Assembly: GCA_947629995.1 (NCBI GenBank)
Contig: CANRFX010000016.1
Location: 1 to 17,234, forward strand
Origin: an uncultured Clostridia bacterium
GTDB lineage: Bacteria; Bacillota; Clostridia; TANB77; CAG-508
Direction: 5' to 3'
DNA length: 17,234 bases
Part shown: piece after piece, positions 7,656 to 14,823 of the stretch
Layout: every line of letters begins with the position of its first letter
How positions within the stretch are numbered: position 1 is the stretch's first letter
Notes under the pieces: generated by a model
Told to the model about the DNA's origin: nothing
Databases searched by the model: none
The model's input: only the letters and a program-made list of their open reading frames with translations
Position numbers and translations under genes: made by a program

Positions 7656-8541
7656 TTATTGTAAGATTAATTCTATCATTTCTTGATATCCTTGCTTTGC
7701 TAAATTGTCACTATCAAGCTTTTCAATTATCCAAATGTGAGAAGCATTTTGATATTCTTTTATTTGTATTTGTTCCCCGTACTCCTTGATTTTCTGCTTT
7801 TTCTTTTAAAAGCTTAATATCTGGATTTAAAATATCATTTGTGCCTATAAAAATAGTTATATTTTTCAATTTTGATAAGTCTCCATCAATTGGATTTACT
7901 AATGATGAATCGATTCCATCACTTCCTGCATATGCAATTCCTGCTAGCTTTAACTTATCTTTGTTTAAAACTTTATCATTTTTTTCATATTTTTCTATTT
8001 CTTGATTTTGCATTCTTACATCTATCCATGGAGAAATAAAAATTGTTTTAGATGGCATTAGTAGATTTTCCTCTGCTATTTTTTCTTCTAGTGCTAAACC
8101 TAGTCCTCCACCTGCTGAATCTCCCATTAAAATTAAATTATTTGTATTTATTTTTCCTATTAATTCTTTGTAAAATGGTATAATCATTTCAAATACATCT
8201 TTATAGTTGTATTTTGGTGCTAAGGGATAGTCTGGCATAATTATTGTTGCTTTTGTATCTTTTATTATTTGTTTAAATAAATCCCAATGCTTTTGAGTTG
8301 CTTCTGCCATATAAGATCCACCATGAAGATATAAGATTACCTTTTCTGTTTTTTTCTCATTTTTAGGACTAATGACAAATATGTTTCTTTCCATAAATTC
8401 TTCTTGTTTAATTTCAAAAGTTTCTTTTATTTCTTCTGGCACTGTACTTTCTAAATTAAATAATAGATAATAACTCATAGTAATTAAAAGAATTAATAAT
8501 ATTATAAATAACATTCCAATTGCTAATTTTGTCCTTTTCAT
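7656..8541 (-). CDS. Membrane-anchored alpha/beta hydrolase (fold-3 esterase family); needs +1 shift at CGG
   Basis: A 294-aa protein with an N-terminal membrane anchor (about 5-28) and an esterase domain: oxyanion motif HGG (73-75), nucleophile motif GDSAGG (Ser142), and acid Asp236 in GTNDILNPD. The third catalytic residue is missing from the zero frame, which at an in-frame CGG (7779-7777) turns into 18 unrelated residues. Skipping the C gives QGVGEQIQIKEYQNASHIW with the expected His268 and a normal C-terminus ending at 7656. The start ATG 8541 (GGGG just upstream) is preferred to the ATG at 8553, which has no ribosome site. It is first in the operon with the acetyltransferase- and DUF6320-like genes. 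The substrate is unknown; an acyl ester outside the membrane is plausible. Confidence 0.8.
7776..7779 (-). other. Recoding site CGGG in the alpha/beta hydrolase
   Basis: Zero frame reads GTA CGG GGA. Skipping C7779 gives GTA GGG GAA (Val-Gly-Glu) and brings the catalytic His into frame. Confidence 0.75.
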
Positions 8542-8570
8542 TTTATTCCCCATCTATTTTGTTTTTTATT

Positions 8571-8608
8571 ATTTTATCATAATTAAGATTATAACTCAAT
8601 AGAGTTAT
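8571..8608 (-). promoter_or_regulatory. Promoter with overlapping palindrome, hydrolase-acetyltransferase operon
   Basis: The minus strand has TTGAGT (8594-8599), a 17-nt spacer and TAAAAT (8571-8576). A perfect palindrome with 7-nt arms, ATAACTC and GAGTTAT with 4 nt between (8591-8608), covers the -35 box and looks like a repressor or activator site. No regulator gene is adjacent. Confidence 0.45.
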
Positions 8609-8617
8609 TAAAAATGA

Positions 8618-8663
8618 AATAAAGAGTTTCTTAACAGATATATTTGCTAAAAAACTCTTTATT
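8618..8663 (-). terminator. Terminator after dnaJ
   Basis: A 19-bp stem with two G-U pairs (arms 8618-8636 and 8645-8663, core AAAGAGTTT/AAACTCTTT) and an 8-nt loop lies 17 nt after the dnaJ stop and is followed on the minus strand by a T-rich run. It ends the heat-shock operon. Confidence 0.8.
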
Positions 8664-8679
8664 TTTATATGGTTTTTAT

Positions 8680-9847
8680 TTATCCAAAAAATCCTCGTTT
8701 TTTTACAGGTGGTTGTTCATTCATGGTTTTTGCAAGTTGTACTAATAATTCTCTTTGTTCTTTGGATAGTCTTTTTGGAGTTTGAACTGTTACAGTAAAG
8801 ATAAAGTCCCCACTATTATTTGAATTTAAATTTTTAAATCCTTTATTTCTAATAGTAAATTTTGTTCCTGTTTGTGTTCCTTCTGGGATTTTATAGGTTT
8901 CTTTTGTTCCATCTACCATTGGAACTTTTATTTCACTACCTAAAGTTGCTTGTGTTATTGTTATTGGTACTTCACACAATACATTATTACCTTTTCTAGT
9001 ATAGATACTATGTCTTTTAATTCGAACAGTAATATAAAGATTTCCTTTTGGTCCGCCTTTTTCTCCTGGCTCTCCTTCTCCTTTTAATACTACTGTTTGA
9101 TTATCATCAATGCCAGCTGGAATTTTGATTTTTATTTTAGGTTGTTTTCTTACTTTTCCTTTTCCATGACAAGTTTCACATGGCTCTTTAATAACTTCAC
9201 CTGTTCCATGACAATTACTACAAGTTCTTCTTGTTTGCATTTGTCCGAAGAATTGTATTTTGAACTTGCGTTACTTGACCTGTACCATTACATACAGTAC
9301 ATTTTGTAACAGTTGTTCCTGGTTTTGCTCCACTTCCATGACAAGTATCGCAAGTTTCATCCCTTGTAATTATAATTTCTTTTTCTACACCTAGGAAGGC
9401 TTGTTCAAAAGTTATTTCAATTGCTACGTTTAAATCTTCTCCTTTTCTTGGTCCACTTTGCCTTTTAGAAGCCCCTCTACCACCAAAACTTCCTCCAAAG
9501 AATGATGAAAAGATATCTCCTAAATCGCCAAAGTCACCAAATCCATCAAATCCAGAACTAGAGTAAGAATAATATCCATTCTGCCCACCAAAAGGTCCTT
9601 GACCGCCGCCGAAACCTTGTGGTCCATCTGGTCCAAATTGATCATACATTCTTCTTTTTTGTGGGTCTGATAGGGTTTCATATGCTTCATTTACTTCTTT
9701 AAATTTTGCTTCCGCTTCTTTTTTATTGTCTGGATTTGCGTCTGGATGATATTTTTTTGCAAGTTTTCGATAAGCTTTTTTTAGTTCATCATCTGTTGCA
9801 TTTTTATTTACACCTAGGACTTCATAATAATCTTTTTTACTTGCCAT
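8680..9847 (-). CDS. dnaJ: Chaperone DnaJ (Hsp40); needs +1 shift at CGG
   Basis: A J domain with HPD at 34-36, a Gly/Phe-rich region (about 75-125), four CxxCxGxG zinc modules and the C-terminal substrate-binding domains give the full type I DnaJ of 388 aa. The first two zinc modules (CDTCHGSG, CTVCNGTG) are in the zero frame and the last two (CSNCHGTG, CETCHGKG) in the +1 frame; the join is an in-frame CGG (codon 201, 9247-9245). Read through, it ends after nine more residues; skipping the C gives NTILGQMQTRRTC, as in the family. Without the shift the zinc site and substrate-binding part are lost. DnaJ stimulates DnaK ATPase and delivers clients. It is last in the operon, 30 nt after dnaK. 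Confidence 0.93.
9244..9247 (-). other. Recoding site CGGA in dnaJ
   Basis: Zero frame reads CTT CGG ACA. Skipping C9247 gives CTT GGA CAA (Leu-Gly-Gln) between the second and third zinc modules. Confidence 0.85.
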
Positions 9848-9877
9848 TGTTTCCTCCTACTATATGCAAATCAAAAT

Positions 9878-11732
9878 TTACTTATTATCGTCGTCTTCTA
9901 CTTTATAATCTGCATCATAAACATTTCCATTTTCATCTGTCTTTGGCCCTTCTTGAGTTGCTTGGCTCGCGTCTGCTCCTGCATTAGCTCCATTTTGATT
10001 AGCTGCTTGATATAATTTTTCAGACATTTCATAGAATACTTTTGTTAATTTTTCTGTTGCTTCTTTAATAGTTTCTGTGTTGTTAGATTCTATTGCTTTT
10101 TTAGTGTTTTCTATTTCTGCTTCTAATTTTGCTTTTTCTTCTCCACTAATTTTATCTCCTAATTCGTTTAATGTCTTTTCACTATTATATAACAAGCTTT
10201 CTGCATTATTTTTTATTTCAATTTCTTCTTTCTTCTTTTTATCTTCTTCAGCATGTGCTTCTGCATCTTTTACTGCTCTATCAATATCTTCGTCTGTTAA
10301 GTTTGTAGATGCTGTAATAGATACATTTTGACTGTTTCCTGTTGCCATATCTTTTGCAGATACGTGAACAATACCATTTGCATCTATATCAAATGTTACT
10401 TCAATTTGTGGTACTCCTCTTGGTGCTGCTGGAATTCCAGTTAATTGGAATCTTCCAAGAGTTTTATTGTATGCTGCCATTTCTCTTTCTCCTTGTAATA
10501 CATGGACTTCTACAGAAGTTTGACCATCTGCTGCTGTTGAGAATATTTGTGATTTTTTAGTTGGTATTGTTGTGTTTCTTTCAATTAATTTTGTGAATAC
10601 TCCTCCATATGTTTCAATTCCAAGTGATAGAGGTGTAACATCTAATAATACTAAGTCTTTTACATCTCCTGATAAAACACCACCTTGGATTGCTGCACCA
10701 ATTGCTACACACTCATCTGGGTTGATTCCTTTATCTGCTTCTTTTCCAGTAATTTTCTTTACTGCTTCTTGTACCATAGGTACTCTTGTAGAACCACCTA
10801 CTAATAATACCTTATGAATATCATTTGGTGTTAGACCTGCATCTTTAAGAGCTTGGTTAACTGGTCCTGCTGTAGATTCTACTAAATCACTAATTAATTC
10901 TTCAAATTTAGCTCTTGTTAAATTAATATCTAAATGTTTTGGTCCTGTTGAATCTGCTGTAATAAATGGTAGATTAATTTGTGTTTGTTGAACACCAGAT
11001 AATTCTATTTTTGCCTTTTCTGCTGCTTCTTTTAAACGTTGCATTGCCATTTTATCTGCTTTTAAATCGATACCATTTGATTTCTTGAATTCATCTGCTA
11101 AATAATTAATGATTCTTTCATCAAAGTCATCTCCACCTAAATGTGTATTACCATTTGTAGCTAAAACTTCAAATACTCCATCACCAATATCTAGAATAGA
11201 AACATCAAATGTTCCTCCACCTAAGTCATAAATCATAATTTTTTGATCTTGTTCTTTATCCATTCCGATATGCAAGTGCTGCTGCTGTTGGCTCATTTAT
11301 AATTCTTAATACTTCTAATCCTGCTATTTTTCCAGCATCTTTTGTTGCTTGTCTTTGACTATCACTAAAATATGCTGGTACAGTAATAACTGCTTGTGTT
11401 ACTTTTTGTCCTAAATAATTTTCAGCATCTGATTTTAATTTTTGTAATATCATTGCTGAAATTTCTTGTGGTGAAAATTTGTCACCTTCTATATCTACTT
11501 TTTCATTTGTTCCCATTTTTCTTTTAATAGAAATAATAGTATTATCTGGATTTGTAACTGCTTGACGTTTTGCTATTTGTCCAACCAATCTCTCTCCATT
11601 TTTTGAAAACGCAACTACTGATGGAGTTGTTCTATTACCTTCTGCATTTGGTATAACTACTGGCTCTCCACCTTCCATAACTGCTACGCATGAATTTGTT
11701 GTTCCTAAATCAATTCCTATGATTTTTCCCAT
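9878..11732 (-). CDS. dnaK: Chaperone DnaK (Hsp70); needs +1 shift at CGG
   Basis: A 617-aa Hsp70: IGIDLGTTNS phosphate loop near the N-terminus, NEPTAAALAY, DLGGGTFDVS and the LLVGGSTRVPMV adenosine motif in the ATPase domain, then the substrate-binding domain and an acidic tail. The frame changes at an in-frame CGG (codon 156, 11267-11265). The zero frame gives AYRNG and stops; skipping the C gives AYGMDKEQDQKIMIYDLGGG, the universal sequence. Without the shift only a useless quarter of the protein is made. The start is ATG 11732, with GGGAGGA 9 nt upstream; the longer open frame runs back into the inserted repeat. It is third in hrcA-grpE-dnaK-dnaJ under CIRCE control. A 180-bp inverted-repeat element lies immediately upstream. 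Confidence 0.95.
11264..11267 (-). other. Recoding site CGGA in dnaK
   Basis: Zero frame reads TAT CGG AAT. Skipping C11267 gives TAT GGA ATG (Tyr-Gly-Met), the conserved AYGMD of Hsp70. Confidence 0.88.
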
Positions 11733-11751
11733 TTTAAAATTCCTCCCTTTA

Positions 11752-11931
11752 GATGTTTTTTGGGACGGGGTCAAAAAACACCCTTTTATATAATATTTTT
11801 TGATGATTTCTGTCCCGCCCGAAAAAATCACCTTTTTAAATTTAATAACAATTTTAAATATGTTAAATATAAAATTTTATATTGTATTTTGTTAACGACG
11901 GGTGTTTTTTGACCCCGTCCCAAAAAACATC
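11752..11931. mobile_element. MITE-like element with perfect 32-bp terminal inverted repeats
   Basis: The arms 11752-11783 and 11900-11931 are exact reverse complements (GATGTTTTTTGGGACGGGGT and on to CACCC), separated by 116 bp. TTTA flanks both ends (11748-11751 and 11932-11935), a likely 4-bp target duplication. The interior has no ORF of note but holds a smaller hairpin (TGATTT/AAATCA around GTCCCGCCCG). It fills the whole grpE-dnaK gap; the right-hand TTTA supplies the grpE stop codon. The GGGACGG core is also found in the repeats at 13631-13721. Confidence 0.7.
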
Positions 11932-11932
11932 T

Positions 11933-12467
11933 TTAGTTTGCAACTACTACCATTGAATGTCTAATTACTTTTGTTCCTATTTTATAGCCTTTTCTAAATT
12001 CTTGAGCAATTTCTTTTTCTCCTAAATTTTCGTCTTGGATACTGCTTACTGCTTCATGAAGACTTGGATCAAAAGTTTCTCCTACTGCTTTTATTTCTTC
12101 TACTCCTTTTGATGCTAATACATCTTTTAATTGTTTTAATACTAATTCAATTCCTTTTTTGTATTCTTCATCTCCGCGTTTCTGCTTTTACAGCATTTTC
12201 TAAATTATCTACAACTGGAAGTATGACTTCTACAATATCTGAAAGTATTGAATTATATAGACCTTCTCTTTCTTTGCTATTTCTTTTTTTGAAGTTTTCA
12301 AATTCTGCTAAGATCCTTTTATATCTGTCATCTAATTCGTCATAATCTTGTTTTGGTACCATATCTTCTGATTTACTTTCTTTTTTCTCTTTTTTTTCTT
12401 TATTTTTATTTTCTACGTTTTCTTGTTCTTGTTTTTCTAATTCTTCCTGATTTTCTTTTTCTGACAT
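11933..12467 (-). CDS. grpE: Nucleotide exchange factor GrpE; needs +1 shift at CGG
   Basis: A 177-aa protein with an acidic, charged N-terminal tail, a long coiled-coil helix (DELDDRYKRILAEFENFKKR) and the C-terminal beta domain (EEIKAVGETFDPSLHEAVS, then VIRHSMVVVAN). GrpE releases ADP from DnaK. The zero frame stops two codons after an in-frame CGG (codon 98, 12176-12174). Skipping the C gives AVKAETGDEEYKKGIELVL and the whole conserved C-terminal domain to the stop at 11933. The first 97 codons alone would lack the DnaK-binding domain. It follows hrcA by 39 nt. Confidence 0.92.
12173..12176 (-). other. Recoding site CGGA in grpE
   Basis: Zero frame reads ACG CGG AGA TGA. Skipping C12176 gives ACG GGA GAT (Thr-Gly-Asp) and avoids the TGA. 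Confidence 0.82.
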
Positions 12468-12506
12468 TTAATTTGCACTCCTTTCATTTTTATTATTTAT
12501 TATTGT

Positions 12507-13514
12507 TTATTTACTATTATCATCTAATTTCTTGCTAATGTATTTCATTACTGAAATAACTTTTGAATAGTCCATTCTTTTTGGTCCGATTATTCCTATT
12601 GTGCCTAAGTCTTTTCCATTTACTTTGTGTTTAAATGTTACTACACTAAAATCTTTTAATTCTTCTTTTTCGTTTTCTTCTCCTATATATACATTGATGT
12701 CTTCTGCAAAACCTGTATTTAACATATCAGATACTAATTCTTTTGTATCTAATATATTAACAAAATTTTTTGCTACTTCTAAACTATTAAATTCTGGTAA
12801 GTCAAAGGATTTGTTAGCTCCTTCTAAGTAAATTTTATCTTCTTCTAATACTTTTTTTATTTGCTCAATTACTGGTTTTATTACATTTACACTGTAAGTC
12901 ATTTCATCATATAAATATTCTTCTAATGGTCTGTCAATTGTTTCTATTGGTTGCCCTTTTAATTTATGATTGAACATGTAATTCATTGTTTCTACTTGTT
13001 TTTCGTTTATATCTTCGTCAAATTTTATTATTGTTTCTTTTACTAAACCTGTATCTGTTAAGATAACTGCCATCATCATTCTAGATCCTAATAAAACAAA
13101 TTTTATTTCTTCTATTAATTGGCTGGTTGTTTTAGGTCCTATCGAAACTGTTGTATAGTGCGTAACTTCTGAAATTGTATTTGCTGTGATTTTTGTTAAA
13201 TCTTCTATTTCATTTACTTTTGTTTCTAATTTAGAACTTATATATTTTATTTCTTCTAAACTTATCGCTTGGTCATTTATTAATTCATCAACATAGTATC
13301 TATAACCTTTTGCTGATGGAATTCTACCACTTGAGGTATGCGTTTTGTCTAAATAACCTATTTTTTCTAATTCTGCCATTTCATTTCTAATAGTTGCACT
13401 ACTGCAGTTTAAGCCGTAATGATTGGTTAAACTATTTGAACTGACTGGCTCTGCTGTATTTATATATTCTTCTACTATTGCTTGTAAGACTTTCTTTTTT
13501 CTTTCATCTAACAA
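12507..13514 (-). CDS. hrcA: Heat-inducible transcription repressor HrcA
   Basis: A 335-aa HrcA: N-terminal winged helix (YINTAEPVSSNSL, SSATIRNEMAELE, TSSGRIPSAKGYRYYVD) and the C-terminal GAF-like domain ending GTIGIIGPKRMDYSKV. It binds CIRCE and represses the hsp operon, with its folding aided by chaperonin. The start is taken as TTG 13514 (LDERKKKVLQAI), which has AGAGGTG 6 nt upstream; the upstream ATG at 13586 lies before the promoter's transcription start and in the operator region. No in-frame CGG, no shift needed. It is the first gene of the operon and thus autoregulated. Confidence 0.93.
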   Translation of the reverse strand: MLDERKKKVLQAIVEEYINTAEPVSSNSLTNHYGLNCSSATIRNEMAELEKIGYLDKTHTSSGRIPSAKGYRYYVDELINDQAISLEEIKYISSKLETKVNEIEDLTKITANTISEVTHYTTVSIGPKTTSQLIEEIKFVLLGSRMMMAVILTDTGLVKETIIKFDEDINEKQVETMNYMFNHKLKGQPIETIDRPLEEYLYDEMTYSVNVIKPVIEQIKKVLEEDKIYLEGANKSFDLPEFNSLEVAKNFVNILDTKELVSDMLNTGFAEDINVYIGEENEKEELKDFSVVTFKHKVNGKDLGTIGIIGPKRMDYSKVISVMKYISKKLDDNSK

Positions 13515-13528
13515 CTTTTTCACCTCTT

Positions 13529-13555
13529 TTAGCACTCTTTTGTTTTGATTGCTAA
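13529..13555. promoter_or_regulatory. CIRCE operator (HrcA site)
   Basis: TTAGCACTC, 9 nt, GATTGCTAA: one mismatch from the consensus TTAGCACTC-N9-GAGTGCTAA. It lies just downstream of the -10 box and upstream of the TTG start of hrcA. Confidence 0.93.
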
Positions 13556-13566
13556 ACTCATTATAT

Positions 13567-13593
13567 ATTATACCCAGATTTAGCACTTGTCAA
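13567..13593 (-). promoter_or_regulatory. SigA promoter of the hrcA-grpE-dnaK-dnaJ operon
   Basis: Perfect TTGACA (13588-13593) and TATAAT (13567-13572) on the minus strand with a short 15-nt spacer. A half CIRCE-like AGTGCTAA sits in the spacer; the full CIRCE covers the expected transcription start. Confidence 0.75.
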
Positions 13594-13602
13594 TACTTTC
13601 TG

Positions 13603-13911
13603 CTAATTTTTTTTGTGAATTCTTTGTGAAATTGTCAAAAAGTTCCGTCCCTTTTGACACTTTGTGAATAGGCAAAAAAAATTGTCAAAATGCTCCGTCC
13701 CCGTTGACAATTTTGACAATTTTTCAGAATATACTCTTTCTAAGTCTTGTTCTGTTACTTCATAATCTTTGGTTATTTGTTGAATTTGTCTTTCTTGACT
13801 TTGTTTTGCATTTTCTGAATTCATAATAAGTATCATAACCATGGATAAAATAAACATACACGTTACTAATACAAATAAAACAATAGATCCTTTTTCTTCT
13901 TTAATTTTCAT
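13603..13911 (-). CDS. Small membrane protein, pilin-like N-terminus, repeat-derived tail
   Basis: A 102-aa ORF with GGGGGA 7 nt before ATG 13911. The N-terminus (MKIKEEKGSIVLFVLVTCMF) has a charged start, a Gly and one hydrophobic helix to about residue 30, like small pseudopilin-type proteins, then a charged helix with the periodicity of a coiled coil to about residue 68. The last ~35 residues are encoded by the REP-like repeats, so the tail is probably not original. Codon 89 (13647-13645) is an in-frame CGG; if it shifts like the others, the protein would end three residues later at the TGA 13637-13635, giving 91 aa. Neither end can be checked against a family. Function unknown. Confidence 0.6.
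   Translation of the reverse strand: MKIKEEKGSIVLFVLVTCMFILSMVMILIMNSENAKQSQERQIQQITKDYEVTEQDLERVYSEKLSKLSTGTEHFDNFFCLFTKCQKGRNFLTISQRIHKKN
13631..13721. repeat. Two REP-like palindromic units with CCGTCCC core
   Basis: Unit 1 (13633-13659) has arms TGTCAAAA and CTTTTGACA around TTCCGTCC; unit 2 (13680-13712) has perfect 9-nt arms AATTGTCAA and TTGACAATT around GCTCCGTCCCCG, and another TTGACAATT follows. TTTGTGAA flanks unit 1 on both sides. Similar GGGACGG-core palindromes occur in many clostridial genomes as I recall. They encode the tail of the 102-aa ORF. Confidence 0.6.
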
Positions 13912-13912
13912 A

Positions 13913-13972
13913 CTACTTCCCCCTTAAATCTTTCACTAAATTTTTCACTAAATTTTTCATTAAATTTCTCAT
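13913..13972 (-). CDS. Possible 19-aa amphipathic peptide (MRNLMKNLVKNLVKDLRGK)
   Basis: ATG 13972 has AGGAG 7 nt upstream, directly after the murI stop; the TAG lies one base before the ATG of the 102-aa gene. The peptide comes from the 12-bp tandem repeat, giving a four-residue period of Leu/Val with Lys/Asn, as in a cationic amphipathic helix. It may be a leader that couples translation, a toxic peptide, or chance. Confidence 0.35.
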   Translation of the reverse strand: MRNLMKNLVKNLVKDLRGK

Positions 13973-13996
13973 TAAGTTTCTCCTTAAAGTTTTTCT
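13925..13996. repeat. Six imperfect 12-bp tandem repeats
   Basis: Units follow TAAATTTTTCAC with one to four changes each (13925, 13937, 13949, 13961, 13973, 13985). They span the end of murI and the gap to the next gene. The length is a multiple of three, so every frame repeats a four-residue unit. Confidence 0.75.
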
Positions 13997-14751
13997 TCTA
14001 ATATTTTGAAAAACTTTTCTTCTTTTTCTTTTAAATTTTGTGAATCTTTGAATTCTATTTTGCCATTTCCAATATCATTTAATAAACCTTTTTCTTCTAA
14101 TATGTCTTTTAGATGTTTTGCAAGGTTAGGTGCACCATTAAAAAATTCAACTTGTCCTAATATTTCTTTTATTTCTTCTATAATTAGTGGATAATGTGTA
14201 CAACCTAATACTACATTTTCTACTTTTCCTTTATAATTTGCAATGTTTTCTATTAAGTACTTTTTTATTTCTTCTTTGTCACCATTTTCTATTCTATCTG
14301 CTAATCCTACACATGGTAATAGATATGTTTTGTGATTATCATATTTTTTTAATAATAAATTAAATTTTTCACTTTCAATTGTTCCTTTTGTAGCCATTAC
14401 TAATGTTGGCTTTTCGTAAGCATAATCATGAACCATTTTGTATGCTGGCTCGATTGCAATAAATGTCATTTCTGAATATTTTTTTCTTAAAAAATCTGCT
14501 GCTTTACTACTTGCTGTATTGCAAGCAATTACAATGACTTTGCAATTTTTATTTATAAGATATTTTACTATATTATCACATAATTGCTTGATTTCTTCAT
14601 CTGTTCTATCACCATAAGGATTATTTTTGGAATCGCTATAATATATATAGTCTTCATTTGGCAAAATTTTTATTATTTCTTTTAATACAGTAATACCACC
14701 AATTCCTGAATCAAATATTCCTATTTTATTTCTTTTGTCCAATTTTTTCAC
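13984..14751 (-). CDS. murI: Glutamate racemase
   Basis: A 255-aa protein with IGIFDSGIGG near the N-terminus, NPYGDR (44-49), the two catalytic cysteines in ACNTASS (C77) and GCTHYP (C184), and normal length. It makes D-glutamate for peptidoglycan in the cytoplasm. The longest form starts with GTG 14751; a TTG three codons later at 14742 has GAGTG upstream and could also be used, as no ribosome site is clear for either. It is preceded by a 72-nt AT-only gap without an obvious promoter, and followed by the 12-bp tandem repeat. Confidence 0.94.
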   Translation of the reverse strand: MKKLDKRNKIGIFDSGIGGITVLKEIIKILPNEDYIYYSDSKNNPYGDRTDEEIKQLCDNIVKYLINKNCKVIVIACNTASSKAADFLRKKYSEMTFIAIEPAYKMVHDYAYEKPTLVMATKGTIESEKFNLLLKKYDNHKTYLLPCVGLADRIENGDKEEIKKYLIENIANYKGKVENVVLGCTHYPLIIEEIKEILGQVEFFNGAPNLAKHLKDILEEKGLLNDIGNGKIEFKDSQNLKEKEEKFFKILEEKL

Positions 14752-14823
14752 TCTTTTCTTATTCCAAAATTATTTTATCCTATATTTTTATATTTTATAT
14801 TTATATTTTATAAATAATTAAAT

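Noticed and set aside
11733..11831. Longer N-terminus for DnaK reaching into the repeat
   Set aside because: The extension is encoded by the MITE; the ATG at 11732 has the ribosome site and the family start.
4083..12176. CGG reassigned to Trp or Gln, as reported for some Bacillota
   Set aside because: A changed meaning of CGG keeps the zero frame, which here leads to unrelated sequence or early stops. Only a +1 change restores the families.
4083..12176. Classical slippery +1 site as in prfB
   Set aside because: There is no shared P-site codon, no following stop codon and no conserved upstream Shine-Dalgarno-like stimulator at the seven sites.
3702..12467. Calling the seven split genes pseudogenes or assembly errors
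   Set aside because: All breaks have the same form (in-frame CGG, +1, Gly restored) and hit essential genes, while CGG across codon boundaries is harmless. Error or decay would not choose one codon phase. Raw reads should still be checked.
13515..13586. HrcA start at ATG 13586
   Set aside because: This start would lie before the transcription start and across CIRCE; the TTG at 13514 has the ribosome site and fits the family N-terminus.
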